Shown here: positions 1 through 7,694 of the stretch, in pieces
How positions within the stretch are numbered: the stretch's first letter is position 1
Layout of the letters: each line of letters opens with the position of its first letter
Source: DASUAS01 sp963819475
Lineage (GTDB): Bacteria > Actinomycetota > Acidimicrobiia > IMCC26256 > DASPTH01
Direction of reading: 5' to 3'
Assembly (NCBI GenBank): GCA_963819475.1
Contig: CAWFWE010000004.1
Coordinates: 682,001-746,000, forward strand
DNA length: 64,000 nt
Program-made: the position numbers and the translations under genes
Notes under the pieces: generated by a model
Told to the model about the DNA's origin: nothing
Databases searched by the model: none
The model's input: only the letters and a program-made list of their open reading frames with translations

Positions 1-443
1 AGCACCTTCGGCTCCGTGAGCTCGACCGCGTACGCGATCTCCTCGCCCGTCCACCATCCGTTGAGCCCGACCGTGATGGCGCCGAGCACGGTGGTCGCCC
101 AGAACGTGAGCGCGTACTCGACGATGTTGGGGGCCACGATGGCGACCCGGTCACCGGGGCCCACGCCGTACTCGTCGCGCAGTGCGGCCGCGACTGCGGC
201 GATCGGCTGCAGGATCGACGCGAACGTGTACTGCCGGTCCGGGAAGATCACGTACGGCCGGTCGCCCATTCGCTCGGCCGCCCCGCGTAGCAGCTCGACG
301 AGGCTCCTCGGGCGCCGCGCGAACACGAGCATGGGCGCGCCGAGCACGTCCTCCTCGCGCAGCTCGAAGGGCGCGCCCGGGCCGGTGAGCGCGGTGAGGA
401 CGGATTCGGGAACGGCCTCGGACGGCCAGGAGAGGGTCGTCAC
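1..443 (-). CDS. acyl-CoA synthetase / AMP-dependent ligase, N-terminal part (runs off the window)
   Basis: About 147 residues of the N-terminal lobe of an adenylate-forming enzyme are visible, including a stretch like PGDRVAIVAPNIVEYALTFW and then LNGWWTGEEIAYAVELTEPK. These are typical of fatty-acid or aromatic acid CoA ligases, which activate a carboxylate with ATP and load it on CoA. The AMP-binding P-loop and C-terminal lysine lie beyond the window edge, so substrate and completeness cannot be judged. The GTG start overlaps the stop of the upstream amidohydrolase (GTGA), so the two are translationally coupled. Context with an amidohydrolase and a CYP142-like P450 suggests catabolism of a steroid-like or aromatic compound (inference). 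Confidence 0.8.
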   Translation of the reverse strand, partial: MTTLSWPSEAVPESVLTALTGPGAPFELREEDVLGAPMLVFARRPRSLVELLRGAAERMGDRPYVIFPDRQYTFASILQPIAAVAAALRDEYGVGPGDRVAIVAPNIVEYALTFWATTVLGAITVGLNGWWTGEEIAYAVELTEPKV

Positions 444-1636
444 GCGGGACGGCGCTGCGACAGCTCCACACCGTTGTCGCGCATCACCAGGCGCGACTCC
501 GCGGGCGTGAAGCCGAAGTTCTCCAGGTCCTTGATGTACGAGCTCGGCTCGGCCAGGCCCTCGGCGTGCGGGAAGTCGGAACCCATCAGCATGTGGTCGG
601 CACCGAGGATGTCGCGCAGCGAGGCGAGCTCGTCCTCGTAGTAGGGCGAGACCCAGACGTGGCGCTTGAACGTCTCGCGCGGGTCCTCGGGGTAGCCCTG
701 CGGCGTCTGCGAGTACGACTTCTTCAGCTTGTCGAAGAGGTGGAACACCCAGTCGGAGCCGGTCTCGATCGACGCCATGCGCAGGTTGGGGAAGCGGTGG
801 AACAGACCGTGGGCGAGGAGGTTGGCGAACCAGTCCTGCACCGCGCTCCACGACACGATCGAACGGAACGGGTTCTGGCGGAACGCCTCCATCTCCGTGC
901 CCTCGCCCCAGTCGGCGAGGTACCGCGTGTAGTAGGCGTTGCCGCCATGCGCGGTCACGACCGCGCCCGACTCCGCGAGCAGGCCCCACATCGGGTCGAA
1001 CACGGGGTCGGCGGGCGACACCGGACCCGACCGCGTGATCACGGGCCCGGGGACGAGCACGAAGAAGCGGGCGTCGTGGTCGAGCCCCCACTGCACCGAC
1101 TTCAGCGCCTCGTCGGGGTCGACCAGCGTCACCATGGGCGCGCCGAAGATGCGCTCCTGGTAGGCGAAGCCCCAGTCCTCGTCCAGCCACTGGTTGAAGG
1201 CCCGGAACGCGGCGAGCAGTGCGGGCGGGTCGTCGAGCAGCGCCTGCTCCATGCCGACGCCGAGCGTGGGCAGGAAGATCGCGCCGCGCATCCCCTGCTC
1301 GTCCATCAGCTTCAGACGGGCGTCGCGATTGCGGTACTCGGGGTGGTCGGTCATCGGGTCGAGGTCGCCGAAGAGCTCACGGACGCCCTCGCCCTTGGGG
1401 TTGCGGCCGCGGAAGTACTCGTCCAGCGCGCCCGGCTTCGAGATGGGGTCGAAGGTCGGGTTGGGGATGAAGCGGTTGATCTTGCCGCCGACGAGCAGGC
1501 GCTGCTTGCCGTCGATCTCGCCCCATTGCATGGTGCGCTTGGCCATGCCCGGCTCGGCGTACCGGGTGAAGGCGTCGACCGCCTCGTAGTAGTGGTTGTC
1601 GCAGTCGAAGATCTCGAAGTCGACGTGGCTGGCCAT
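440..1636 (-). CDS. amidohydrolase-2 family metal-dependent hydrolase
   Basis: A 398-residue TIM-barrel hydrolase of the amidohydrolase-2 superfamily, which includes ACMSD-like decarboxylases and hydrolases. The N-terminus has the metal-site signature FDCDNHYYEAVDAF, a central His lies in VVTAHGGNAYYTRY, and the C-terminus ends in LMGSDFPHAEG with the expected Asp and His. ATG 1636 is preferred over GTG 1654 because AAGGGGGA lies five bases upstream of it. It is the first gene of a minus-strand operon with the acyl-CoA ligase (4-base overlap) and is divergent from the P450. A paralog lies at 14314-15495. The exact substrate is unknown; this subfamily is abundant in mycobacteria and Acidimicrobiia. 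Confidence 0.85.
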   Translation of the reverse strand: MASHVDFEIFDCDNHYYEAVDAFTRYAEPGMAKRTMQWGEIDGKQRLLVGGKINRFIPNPTFDPISKPGALDEYFRGRNPKGEGVRELFGDLDPMTDHPEYRNRDARLKLMDEQGMRGAIFLPTLGVGMEQALLDDPPALLAAFRAFNQWLDEDWGFAYQERIFGAPMVTLVDPDEALKSVQWGLDHDARFFVLVPGPVITRSGPVSPADPVFDPMWGLLAESGAVVTAHGGNAYYTRYLADWGEGTEMEAFRQNPFRSIVSWSAVQDWFANLLAHGLFHRFPNLRMASIETGSDWVFHLFDKLKKSYSQTPQGYPEDPRETFKRHVWVSPYYEDELASLRDILGADHMLMGSDFPHAEGLAEPSSYIKDLENFGFTPAESRLVMRDNGVELSQRRPA

Positions 1637-1707
1637 GGGGGTCCCCCTTCGCACGGGCTCGATACGAACAGTTTACGCGAGCACTGCGGGCCCGGTCGGG
1701 GCCGCGG

Positions 1708-1713
1708 CATACT
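1708..1713 (+). promoter_or_regulatory. putative -10 element of the P450 gene
   Basis: CATACT lies six bases before the ATG at 1720 and no Shine-Dalgarno is present, so transcription probably starts at or next to the start codon (leaderless). The first base deviates from TANNNT. Confidence 0.35.
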
Positions 1714-1719
1714 GCGGGC

Positions 1720-2925
1720 ATGCCGAAGCACCCGGTCCGTGACGACATCGACCTTCTCGACGGCGCCTGGTACTCGACCGAGCCGCACGACGACTGGACG
1801 TGGCTGCGCGAGCACGCGCCCGTCTACTACGACGCCAAGAGCGACGTCTGGGCGATCACGAAGTACGACGACGTGCTGGCCATCGAGAAGGACGCCAAGG
1901 CCTTCTCGAGCTACGGCGGCCCCCGCCCGCACGGGATGCCGCTGCCGATGATGATCAGCATGGACAACCCGGAGCACCAGCGCCGCCGGTCGCTGGTGTA
2001 CCACGGGTTCACGCCGAAGCGCGTCGCCGAGCACGAGGTGCGCATCCACGCGATCTGCGACGAGATCATCGACAAGGTGTGCGAGCGCGGCGAGTGCGAC
2101 TTCGTGTGGGACGTCGCCGCCCCGCTGCCGCTGCTCCTCATCGCCGACATGCTCGGGTTCGAGCCGAGCGCGTACGACGACCTGCTCAAGTGGTCCGACG
2201 ACCTCATCCGCGCCACCACCGCCGACCCCGACCCCGAGGTCGCGCTCGCGTCGATGGAGGCGAGCATGGGGTTCCGGGAGCTGCAGCTCGGCGTCATCGC
2301 CGACCGGCGGTCCAAGCCGCAGCAATCCGACCTCATCAGCCTGCTCTGCCACGCCGAGGTCAACGGCGAGCGGCTCGACGACGAGTCGATCGTCCAGGAG
2401 ACGCTGCTAATCCTCATCGGCGGTGACGAGACCACCCGGCACGTGATCACCGGCGGGCAGCTCGCGCTCTTCGCGCACCCCGACCAGCACGCCATCATGT
2501 GCCACGAACCGGGGGCGCTGCAGACCGGCGTCGAGGAGATGCTGCGGTGGGTGTCGCCGATCAAGAACATGTCGCGTACCGCGGTGCACGACGTCGAGCT
2601 GCGCGGGGAGACGCTGCACGCGGGTGATCAGCTGATCCTGATGTACCCCTCGGCCAATCGTGACCCCGACGAGTTCCCCGACCCGTTCACCTTCGACGTG
2701 CGCCGCGACCCCAACCACCACATCGCGTTCGGCTTCGGCCCGCACTACTGCCTGGGCCAGGCGCTGGCCCGGCTGGAGCTCAACGTCATGTTCGACGTGC
2801 TGTTCCAGCGCCTCCCCGACCTCGAGCCGGCCGGTGACGAGCCGCTGCCGTACCGGGCGTCGAACTTCATCGTGGGCCCCGAGGCCATGCCGGTGCGGTT
2901 CACGCCGACGCCCAGGGTCGGCTGA
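1720..2925 (+). CDS. cytochrome P450, CYP142/CYP125-like
   Basis: A full-length soluble 401-residue bacterial P450. The I-helix oxygen-activation motif GGDETTRH is at about residues 234-241, and the heme-ligand loop FGFGPHYCLGQALARLE is at about 337-353 with Cys344 as the thiolate ligand. The stretch EEMLRWVSPIKNMSR and the C-terminal PVRFTP resemble CYP142, a mycobacterial steroid C26/27-monooxygenase that oxidises the cholesterol side chain; that assignment is by remembered similarity. Electrons would come from a ferredoxin and reductase not seen here. Divergent from the amidohydrolase with about 80 bp between them. The start is set by a -10-like hexamer six bases upstream. Confidence 0.9.
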   Translation: MPKHPVRDDIDLLDGAWYSTEPHDDWTWLREHAPVYYDAKSDVWAITKYDDVLAIEKDAKAFSSYGGPRPHGMPLPMMISMDNPEHQRRRSLVYHGFTPKRVAEHEVRIHAICDEIIDKVCERGECDFVWDVAAPLPLLLIADMLGFEPSAYDDLLKWSDDLIRATTADPDPEVALASMEASMGFRELQLGVIADRRSKPQQSDLISLLCHAEVNGERLDDESIVQETLLILIGGDETTRHVITGGQLALFAHPDQHAIMCHEPGALQTGVEEMLRWVSPIKNMSRTAVHDVELRGETLHAGDQLILMYPSANRDPDEFPDPFTFDVRRDPNHHIAFGFGPHYCLGQALARLELNVMFDVLFQRLPDLEPAGDEPLPYRASNFIVGPEAMPVRFTPTPRVG

Positions 2926-2998
2926 CCGATCGGCGCGGAAGTGGACCGTGCACCCGCTGTCGACCCGGGCGCCAGGAGGTCGTGCTCGCCTTCGACTC

Positions 2999-3097
2999 GG
3001 GTCAGGCACCCCTGCGGCACACGGGAGGGCCCGCTGAGAGCTGCTTCCTTCCGGACCTGACTCGATTCACAGGATCTCGTTGCGCAGGACCCGACCC
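2999..3097 (-). ncRNA. ffs: signal recognition particle RNA (small bacterial 4.5S type)
   Basis: The minus strand carries the universal SRP domain IV core GTCAGGTCCGGAAGGAAGCA near 3060-3041. The ends pair: GGGTC at 3097-3093 with GACCC at 3003-2999, then CCTGCG with CGCAGG, giving a long hairpin of about 99 nt like E. coli 4.5S RNA. It binds Ffh and targets ribosomes translating membrane and secreted proteins. It lies just 5' of tRNA-Ser on the opposite strand. The exact ends are estimated from pairing. Confidence 0.92.
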
Positions 3098-3253
3098 TCA
3101 ACGCCTCGTGCGAGTCGTACCTCTAGGCGGCCCGAGCCTCGAGCGGGGATTCAGCCCCCCTGACGTGGGTTTGGGGTACAGGGCACCACGAGCTCCCCGC
3201 CTAGCACGGTCCACCGGTCAGGCTACACGGCCCCGGGTAGCATCGACGCCCCT

Positions 3254-3341
3254 GGAGGGGTGCGAGAGCGGCCGAATCGGCACGCTTGGAAAGCGTGTGT
3301 GGGGCAACTCACCGTGGGTTCGAATCCCACTCCCTCCGCCA
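3254..3341 (+). tRNA. tRNA-Ser (anticodon GGA)
   Basis: A class II tRNA of 88 nt. The acceptor stem pairs GGAGGGG with TCCCTCC, followed by G and an encoded CCA. The anticodon arm CACGC-TTGGAAA-GCGTG gives anticodon GGA, a long variable arm follows, and the T arm has GTGGG-TTCGAAT-CCCAC. It reads UCC/UCU. A -10-like TAGCAT lies about 11 bases upstream. Its 3' end is the attachment site of the adjoining island. Confidence 0.97.
3311..3340 (+). repeat. attL core: 3' end of tRNA-Ser
   Basis: A 30-base stretch covering the T arm and acceptor 3' strand of tRNA-Ser is repeated without mismatch at 5523-5552, in direct orientation. With a tyrosine recombinase immediately inside, this is the classic left boundary of a tRNA-integrated element. 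The tRNA remains intact. Confidence 0.85.
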
Positions 3342-3390
3342 CGGCGTGTTTCCCCTGGTCAGAGTGGATCCGCTACTGCGGCACGTGGGC

Positions 3391-3417
3391 GGCGTGACAC
3401 CCACGTGACACAACGAA
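3391..3417 (+). repeat. direct repeat inside attL, possible integrase arm site
   Basis: A 27-base sequence identical to 5385-5411, same orientation. Each copy contains two GTGACAC heptamers 11 bases apart. One copy sits about 50 bp inside attL just after the restored integrase stop, the other about 110 bp inside attR. This placement suits arm-type binding sites of a lambda-like integrase (inference). Confidence 0.6.
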
Positions 3418-4033
3418 TCAGCTCGCGCGACGCGCGCGGGCCGCGCGGCCGACGGCGTCGAGGCGTTGGGTCACGTCTTTCCTCGAGCTCGGGGAACAGG
3501 TGCCCGTACGTATCCAGCGTGATCTGGATCGAAGAGTGACCGAGGCGGCGCATGATCGTGAGCTGGTGCGCGCCCTCGGCGATGAGCAGCGCGACGGCCG
3601 TGTGCCGGAGATCGTGGAACCGCGGCTGCACCTCGAGGCCGGCGCGTTGCACGGCGGGCTTGAAGTAGCGCCAGTAAAAGTGATGCTGGCGTAGTGGCGC
3701 GCCCTGTTGCGACGTGAAGACGAGCGCGTCTCGACCAGGACTCCCACAGCTGGCGAGGTACTCGGCGACCTCGTCGGCGAGGAACGCCGGCACGGGGACG
3801 GTGCGACGCTGGTAGTTCTTCGTCGGCCCGAAGACGAGGCCCTGCCCAGGGACGATCGAGAGCGACTCGGCAACCTCGACCCGCCGGCGCAGCATGTCAA
3901 GGCGTCCAACGCGAAGCGCAGCGATCTCACCGGCTCGAAGGCCCGTGTACGCGGCGAACCGCACGAGGGTCCCGTAGGGCTCCACGATCGCCATCGCGAG
4001 CGCTTCGACTTCGTCCGCGGTCAGGAACACCAT
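3418..4033 (-). pseudogene. tyrosine recombinase (island integrase), N-terminally truncated and frameshifted
   Basis: The catalytic half of a phage-type integrase is preserved: Arg in YTGLRAGEIAALR, the HDLRHT box, and LGHSSIQITLDTYGHLF carrying the second His and the nucleophile Tyr. The usual N-terminal arm-binding and SAM-like domains are missing; reading starts at ATG 4033 (MVFLTADEVEALA), directly after the stop of the DUF7711-like remnant. Near 3478 the frame changes: the family-typical ending KDVTQRLDAVGRAARAR, stopping at 3418, is one base out of frame from the catalytic part. Original role: insertion into and excision from tRNA-Ser. It is probably inactive for lack of the DNA-binding N-terminus. 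Confidence 0.8.
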
Positions 4034-4034
4034 C

Positions 4035-4418
4035 TCACGCTCGAGCCGACCCGGCGGCCAACTCTTCGAGCACGCGTTGATCTCGACCATCGTCGGCGCT
4101 CCAGAAGCGCACCGCGCGACTGATCGAGTGGTTCCACACCGGCCACTCCGCGCGACGCCACCACCACGACACGGGCAACCTTCGGGAGGCGCAGCGTCTC
4201 GGCCAGTGCCTCCAGGCGCACGGGGCGCGCCATCCACGGCACGACCTCGGGTGGCTCTGCGACGACCAACGCCAGCTCGATCCTCTCGATCAGCGGATCG
4301 CTCTCGAGTAGGCCGCCGCAGACGTACGCGCCAATCCCGGTGACCCGGACCACTGGACCGCGCGATCGAGCCCGTCAGCAATGTCGCTGAGTCGGCTGAT
4401 CGCGGTCGAGCGCTTCAC
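4035..4418 (-). pseudogene. DUF7711-like protein, broken by two compensating frameshifts
   Basis: From GTG 4418 the protein begins VKRSTAISRLSDIADGLDRA. Homologous sequence then continues one frame off (IGAYVCGGLLESDPLIERIE, then VVAEPPEVVPWMARPVRLEA) and returns to the first frame near 4165 with WWWRRAEWPVWNHSISRAVR, ending at TGA 4035. The order of motifs matches an actinobacterial family of unknown function (DUF7711-like, by memory). A one-base loss near 4340 and a one-base gain near 4165 cancel out. The stop is followed within one base by the ATG of the integrase fragment. Either a decayed cargo gene or a pair of sequencing errors. Confidence 0.6.
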
Positions 4419-4607
4419 CGCCCCATCCTCGTGCGACGGACCAAGGGAGCCGCGCCCGCCGCGCATAAATGCGCCCGAGCGAGCTGGGCAATCTGGCGTT
4501 CGCGCCGACTCGTCGAGACCCGCCGGCGAGAGCGCGACAACGTCGACTGTGCTACCAATGCGAATCGGGTCGTCGCGCCCGCGCTTGCGAATCGATCGGG
4601 GCACATC

Positions 4608-4868
4608 ATGTTCGTTACCGTCATCCACCACATCCACGACCCTGAGGGGTTTCAAGCAGCAGAGGCCAAAGCGCTCGAGGCTGGGCTTCCGTCATACGTC
4701 GCGCTCCCCATCCACGCCGCGACCGAGGATCACACGCTCGGCATCTGCATCTGGGAAGGTGAATCGGTAGACGTGGTGCGCGAGGTGGTTGAAGGCGCGG
4801 TCGGACCGTGGTCGAACAACGAGTACCACGAGATGCACGTCGACGGGCTCACACCGCAGCTCGGGTAG
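4608..4868 (+). CDS. small conserved protein of unknown function (island cargo)
   Basis: An 86-residue protein starting MFVTVIHHIHDPEGFQAAEA and containing HAATEDHTLGICIWEGES. Its alternating beta/alpha pattern and size recall dimeric alpha-beta barrel or ABM-like proteins, but no family could be named. The upstream open frame extends further but lacks protein-like composition, so ATG 4608 is chosen; no clear Shine-Dalgarno is present. It lies within the tRNA-Ser island, in opposite orientation to the integrase remnant. Confidence 0.55.
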   Translation: MFVTVIHHIHDPEGFQAAEAKALEAGLPSYVALPIHAATEDHTLGICIWEGESVDVVREVVEGAVGPWSNNEYHEMHVDGLTPQLG

Positions 4869-4928
4869 TCATCTGGCTCGTCGCCGCGCGCCAGAACTGG
4901 CGATCGGTACTCCGCAGCGGTCTGAGTT

Positions 4929-5204
4929 TCAGCGTTTGGATGCCGGACGTCCGTAACGCTGGCGTGCGGCTTCGCCTGAGGTGCCGACCATCGCGCCGAT
5001 CGCGGCCCACGAGCGCCCTTCGGCGCGCGCGACCGAGATTGCGTCGGCGAGCTTGCGTTCTGCTTCGGCTCGAGCCTGGAACGCGTGACGGACGGCGCGC
5101 AGTGCCGCAGCGTCGTTGACATCGATCGCGTCGGGCTCGTGTGCTTCGAAGCGTGCTGCGAGTTCGTCAGCTTGGTCGAGGATCTCAGCGACGGTGCGGG
5201 GCAT
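4929..5204 (-). CDS. small alpha-helical antitoxin-like protein
   Basis: A 91-residue, Ala/Arg/Glu-rich helical protein: MPRTVAEILDQADELAARFE at the N-terminus and a C-terminal helix-turn-helix-like end, GRSWAAIGAMVGTSGEAARQ. This layout recalls small antitoxin partners in actinobacterial islands (inference). ATG 5204 has GAAGG eight bases upstream; ATG 5210 is an alternative that would overlap the stop of the preceding fragment as TGATG, implying coupling. The neighbouring upstream fragment looks like the tail of a toxin, so this may be the survivor of a toxin-antitoxin pair. Confidence 0.5.
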   Translation of the reverse strand: MPRTVAEILDQADELAARFEAHEPDAIDVNDAAALRAVRHAFQARAEAERKLADAISVARAEGRSWAAIGAMVGTSGEAARQRYGRPASKR

Positions 5205-5209
5205 GAGCA

Positions 5210-5284
5210 TCACCTTCGGTACTGCGGTCTGGCCGGCATGGCGTGGACGATGACCGGTCCTTCGTCGGACGTGACGACGCTGAT
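5210..5284 (-). pseudogene. C-terminal fragment resembling a DUF4258/BrnT-like toxin
   Basis: About 24 residues ending VIVHAMPARPQYRR and then a stop that touches the start of the antitoxin-like gene (TGATG). The HAMPAR-x-xYR ending is what I associate with small RNase-like toxins such as BrnT or DUF4258 proteins. Everything 5' of it is missing: an inverted repeat (5286-5326) occupies the place where the rest of the gene should be. The call rests on a short stretch and is weak. Confidence 0.3.
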
Positions 5285-5285
5285 A

Positions 5286-5326
5286 CAAGTTAGCTTGCCA
5301 TGATTTCGCTCGTGCAAGCTAACTTG
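5286..5326. repeat. 13-bp inverted repeat, possible operator
   Basis: CAAGTTAGCTTGC (5286-5298) is repeated inverted as GCAAGCTAACTTG (5314-5326). Each arm is itself a near-palindrome with CAAG and CTTG ends, so it could hold two dimer sites. It is A/T-richer than its surroundings and lies about 80-120 bp upstream of the antitoxin-like gene. Confidence 0.55.
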
Positions 5327-5384
5327 CCAACTGTGCGCGAAGTCGGGGTGGCCCAGCGCGCCTCGGCGCCCCAATTCGCCGTGT

Positions 5385-5411
5385 GGCGTGACACCCACGT
5401 GACACAACGAA
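5385..5411 (+). repeat. second copy of the 27-bp direct repeat, inside attR
   Basis: Identical to 3391-3417; two GTGACAC heptamers. See the first copy for its interpretation as an arm-type site. Confidence 0.6.
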
Positions 5412-5522
5412 CGGTTCTCAGCGGTCACCGACGGTAACTACCGGGCAGGCGATATGTGGTCTGACCTGCGCAGACGCGAAACACGCCCACCCTCGCCAAC
5501 CACGCAGAGAGGCATCCCTCGA

Positions 5523-5552
5523 ACCGTGGGTTCGAATCCCACTCCCTCCGCC
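5523..5552 (+). repeat. attR core of the tRNA-Ser island
   Basis: A perfect 30-base copy of the tRNA-Ser 3' end (3311-3340). It closes an island of about 2.2 kb. There is no tRNA body upstream, so it is a duplicated attachment site and not a tRNA gene. The end of an IS481-family element abuts it two bases later. Confidence 0.85.
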
Positions 5553-5585
5553 CTGTGATGTGTCGCGACATAGGCGACGCATGTG

Positions 5586-6330
5586 TCAGGTCATCGTAGA
5601 GATCCAGCCTTGGGTTTGGGGCTGGTAGTCGCGGGTCGGGTCGAGGGTGAGGTGGCGGAGGAGTTCGCCGTCTGGGGTGACGATTCGGATGTCGCGGTCG
5701 GCGATGAGGAGCACGACGGGCTGGTGTCGGTAGCGGGCTCCCATGCCGATGTGGTGGAGCTTGGATTGGTAGCGCAGGGTGATCGAGCCGTGCTGGTCGA
5801 CGCGGTCGTGTCGGACGCGGAAGTGGGTGTCGGATCGACGTCGGGGCGGGTGGGCTTTGGTCTTGGTGTCGAAGACCGTCTGGGGTGTGGCGCGTCCGAG
5901 TGCTCGGTGGGGTCGTTGCTGGTTGTAGTAGGTGACGAAGCGCTCGAGGTGGGTCTGGAGCTCGGTGAGGGTGCCGGCGGGCTGTTTGGTGAGGAACTTC
6001 TTGAGGGTCTGGTGGAAGCGTTCGACCTTGCCGCACGTCTGGGGGTGGTAGGGACGCGAGTGTTTGAACGTGACGCCGAGCGTTTCGAGCAGTGTCTCGA
6101 TGACGACTTTGCCGTTGCGGTGTTTCGCGGTGTAGATGCAGCCGTTGTCGGTGAGCAGCGCGGCGGGCGTGCCGTAGCAGGCGCACGCGCTGAGGAAGAT
6201 CTCGGCGACGTCGGTGGCTTTGGTGACCGGCAGTGCGTGTGACGCGACGCAGAGTCGGCTGTGGTCGTCGAGGAAGTTGACGATCTCGACGCCGGTGCCG
6301 TCAGTGAGGCTCCAGTGCGTCATATCCGAC
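5586..6330 (-). pseudogene. IS481-family transposase, C-terminal part
   Basis: Contains most of the DDE integrase core: VNFLDDHSRLCVASHALP, the second Asp in LLTDNGCIYT, and the Glu region HPQTCGKVERFHQTLKKFL, followed by the typical C-terminal beta domain. The frame continues across 6330 into the preceding half at 7695 (NECWQS joined to DMTHWSLTDGT) once the IS3-family insert is removed. Not translatable as a whole. Confidence 0.85.
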
Positions 6331-6448
6331 TGGGCTTCCCCCCGTTTCGTGGAGGGTTCCGGATTGATGGTGGAAGCCTCTCATTCGTCGGCACTGTGAT
6401 GCCATCGGATCGTTCCGAGGGCGTCTGCGGCGATCTGAGAGGCTGGTT

Positions 6449-7357
6449 TCACGCCGCCTTGTCCTGATCGGCGGATCGGTCAGCGAGAATCTGTTCGAAC
6501 GCGACGGGTGGCTTCATCTCGCAGGTGCTGTGTCGGCGACGGTGGTTGTAGCGGTCGATGAACGCGGCGACCTCGCGGCGCGCCTGTTCTTTGGTGTCGA
6601 AGCGGCGGCGGGACAACAGCTCGTGCTCGAGAGTCGAGTTGAAGCTCTCGGCCGCCGCGTTGTCCAACGCGGAGCCGACTCGTCCCATCGACTGGGTGAT
6701 CTGCAGTGCCGTGCACGCGTTCGCGAACAGATCACCGGTGTACTCGCCGCCCTTGTCGGAGTGGAAGATCACGCCGGCGACATCGCCGCCGCGCACCGCG
6801 GCGGCCATGCACAGCGCCGCCTTCGCGAGTGACGCGTCGTGATGCTCGCCCAGCGCGAAGCCCGCCAGGCGCCGCGACGCGAGGTCCTCCACGGTCGCCA
6901 GGTAGAGCTTGCCCTCGACGCATGGGATCTCGGTGAGGTCCCCACACCACTTCTGGTTGATCGCCGCCGCGCGGAAGTCGCGCCTGACCAGGTCCGGGAT
7001 CGGCGCCGCGGCCTTGTCCGGGCGGGTCAAGGACCGCCGTTTGCGTTTCGGAGACCGGCCCACCAGACCCTGACGGGCCATTGACGCCGCCACCGTCTTC
7101 TTCGACACCCGCCAACCCGCCTCGACGAGGTCCTCCCACACCCTGGGCGACCCGTAGGTACCCGGGTTGCCTCCCGAGTCCTCGAACGAAACGCGCACCG
7201 CGGCGTCGAGCTCGCCGCGGCGAACCTCACTGGGAGTCGGTGGGCGGTCCTGCCACTTGTAGAACGTCGAGGTGGGCATGCCCAACGCTCGACACGACAA
7301 CGCGTGGGGAACACCGTGCTCGGCCCTCTGGACGGCGATGAACGATGCCACGGTCAT
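6449..7357 (-). CDS. IS3-family transposase OrfB (DDE catalytic subunit)
   Basis: 302 residues with an N-terminal HTH_21-like region (CRALGMPTSTFYKWQDRP, then TYGSPRVWEDLVEAGWRVS) and an rve catalytic core: first Asp in KWCGDLTEIP, second in FHSDKGGEYT, Glu in NAAAESFNSTLEHELL. ATG 7357 overlaps the orfA stop (ATGA) and has AAGGAGG seven bases upstream, so independent translation is possible. In IS3 elements the active OrfAB is normally made by -1 frameshifting in the overlap; the frame remains open up to 7378. Both ends of the element look functional. Confidence 0.9.
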   Translation of the reverse strand: MTVASFIAVQRAEHGVPHALSCRALGMPTSTFYKWQDRPPTPSEVRRGELDAAVRVSFEDSGGNPGTYGSPRVWEDLVEAGWRVSKKTVAASMARQGLVGRSPKRKRRSLTRPDKAAAPIPDLVRRDFRAAAINQKWCGDLTEIPCVEGKLYLATVEDLASRRLAGFALGEHHDASLAKAALCMAAAVRGGDVAGVIFHSDKGGEYTGDLFANACTALQITQSMGRVGSALDNAAAESFNSTLEHELLSRRRFDTKEQARREVAAFIDRYNHRRRHSTCEMKPPVAFEQILADRSADQDKAA

Positions 7358-7644
7358 CGCGTCGCCTCCTTGACCCACAGGACCACGGATCGCTTGAGCA
7401 CATCGCGCTCCATCCTCAGCTCGGCGTTCTCCCGCTCGAGCTGCACCAGACGAGCACGTTCATCGGCGGTGAGGCCCTCGGACTCACCCCGCTCGATCTT
7501 GTCCTTCTTCACCCAGTTGCCCAACGTCCCCGCATGGATCCCAAGATCCTCAGCGACCTGAGCGATCGACTTGTTGGTCTCCCGGACGATCCGCACCGCC
7601 CCCTCACGAAACTCCGGGTCGTACTTCCGACGTACCTCTGCCAT
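7354..7644 (-). CDS. IS3-family transposase OrfA (HTH subunit)
   Basis: 96 residues: an HTH_Tnp_1 domain (RRKYDPEFREGAVRIVRETN, SIAQVAEDLGIHAGTLGNWV) followed by a leucine-zipper-like helix (ARLVQLERENAELRMERDVL) for multimerisation. It binds the terminal repeats and, fused to OrfB by frameshifting, forms the transposase. Four-base overlap with orfB. Confidence 0.9.
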   Translation of the reverse strand: MAEVRRKYDPEFREGAVRIVRETNKSIAQVAEDLGIHAGTLGNWVKKDKIERGESEGLTADERARLVQLERENAELRMERDVLKRSVVLWVKEATR

Positions 7645-7694
7645 GGCATCACCTCATAGTTGAGGCCTCCACGGTTTGGGGGGATGCCCGCGAC

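Larger units (their letters stand above)
6331..7690 (-). mobile_element. IS3-family insertion sequence nested in the IS481 transposase
   Basis: 1360 bp with imperfect terminal inverted repeats: TGGGCTTCCCCCCGTTTCGT inward from 6331 against CGGGCATCCCCCCAAACCGT inward from 7690, both followed by GGAGG. The four bases CGAC flank it on both sides (6327-6330 and 7691-7694), as a target duplication. It carries orfA and orfB in the standard IS3 order and looks intact. Confidence 0.88.

Noticed and set aside
5425..5551. Peptide ending with EWDSNPRFEG as a gene end
   Set aside because: It is the translation of the duplicated tRNA end, a familiar annotation artefact.
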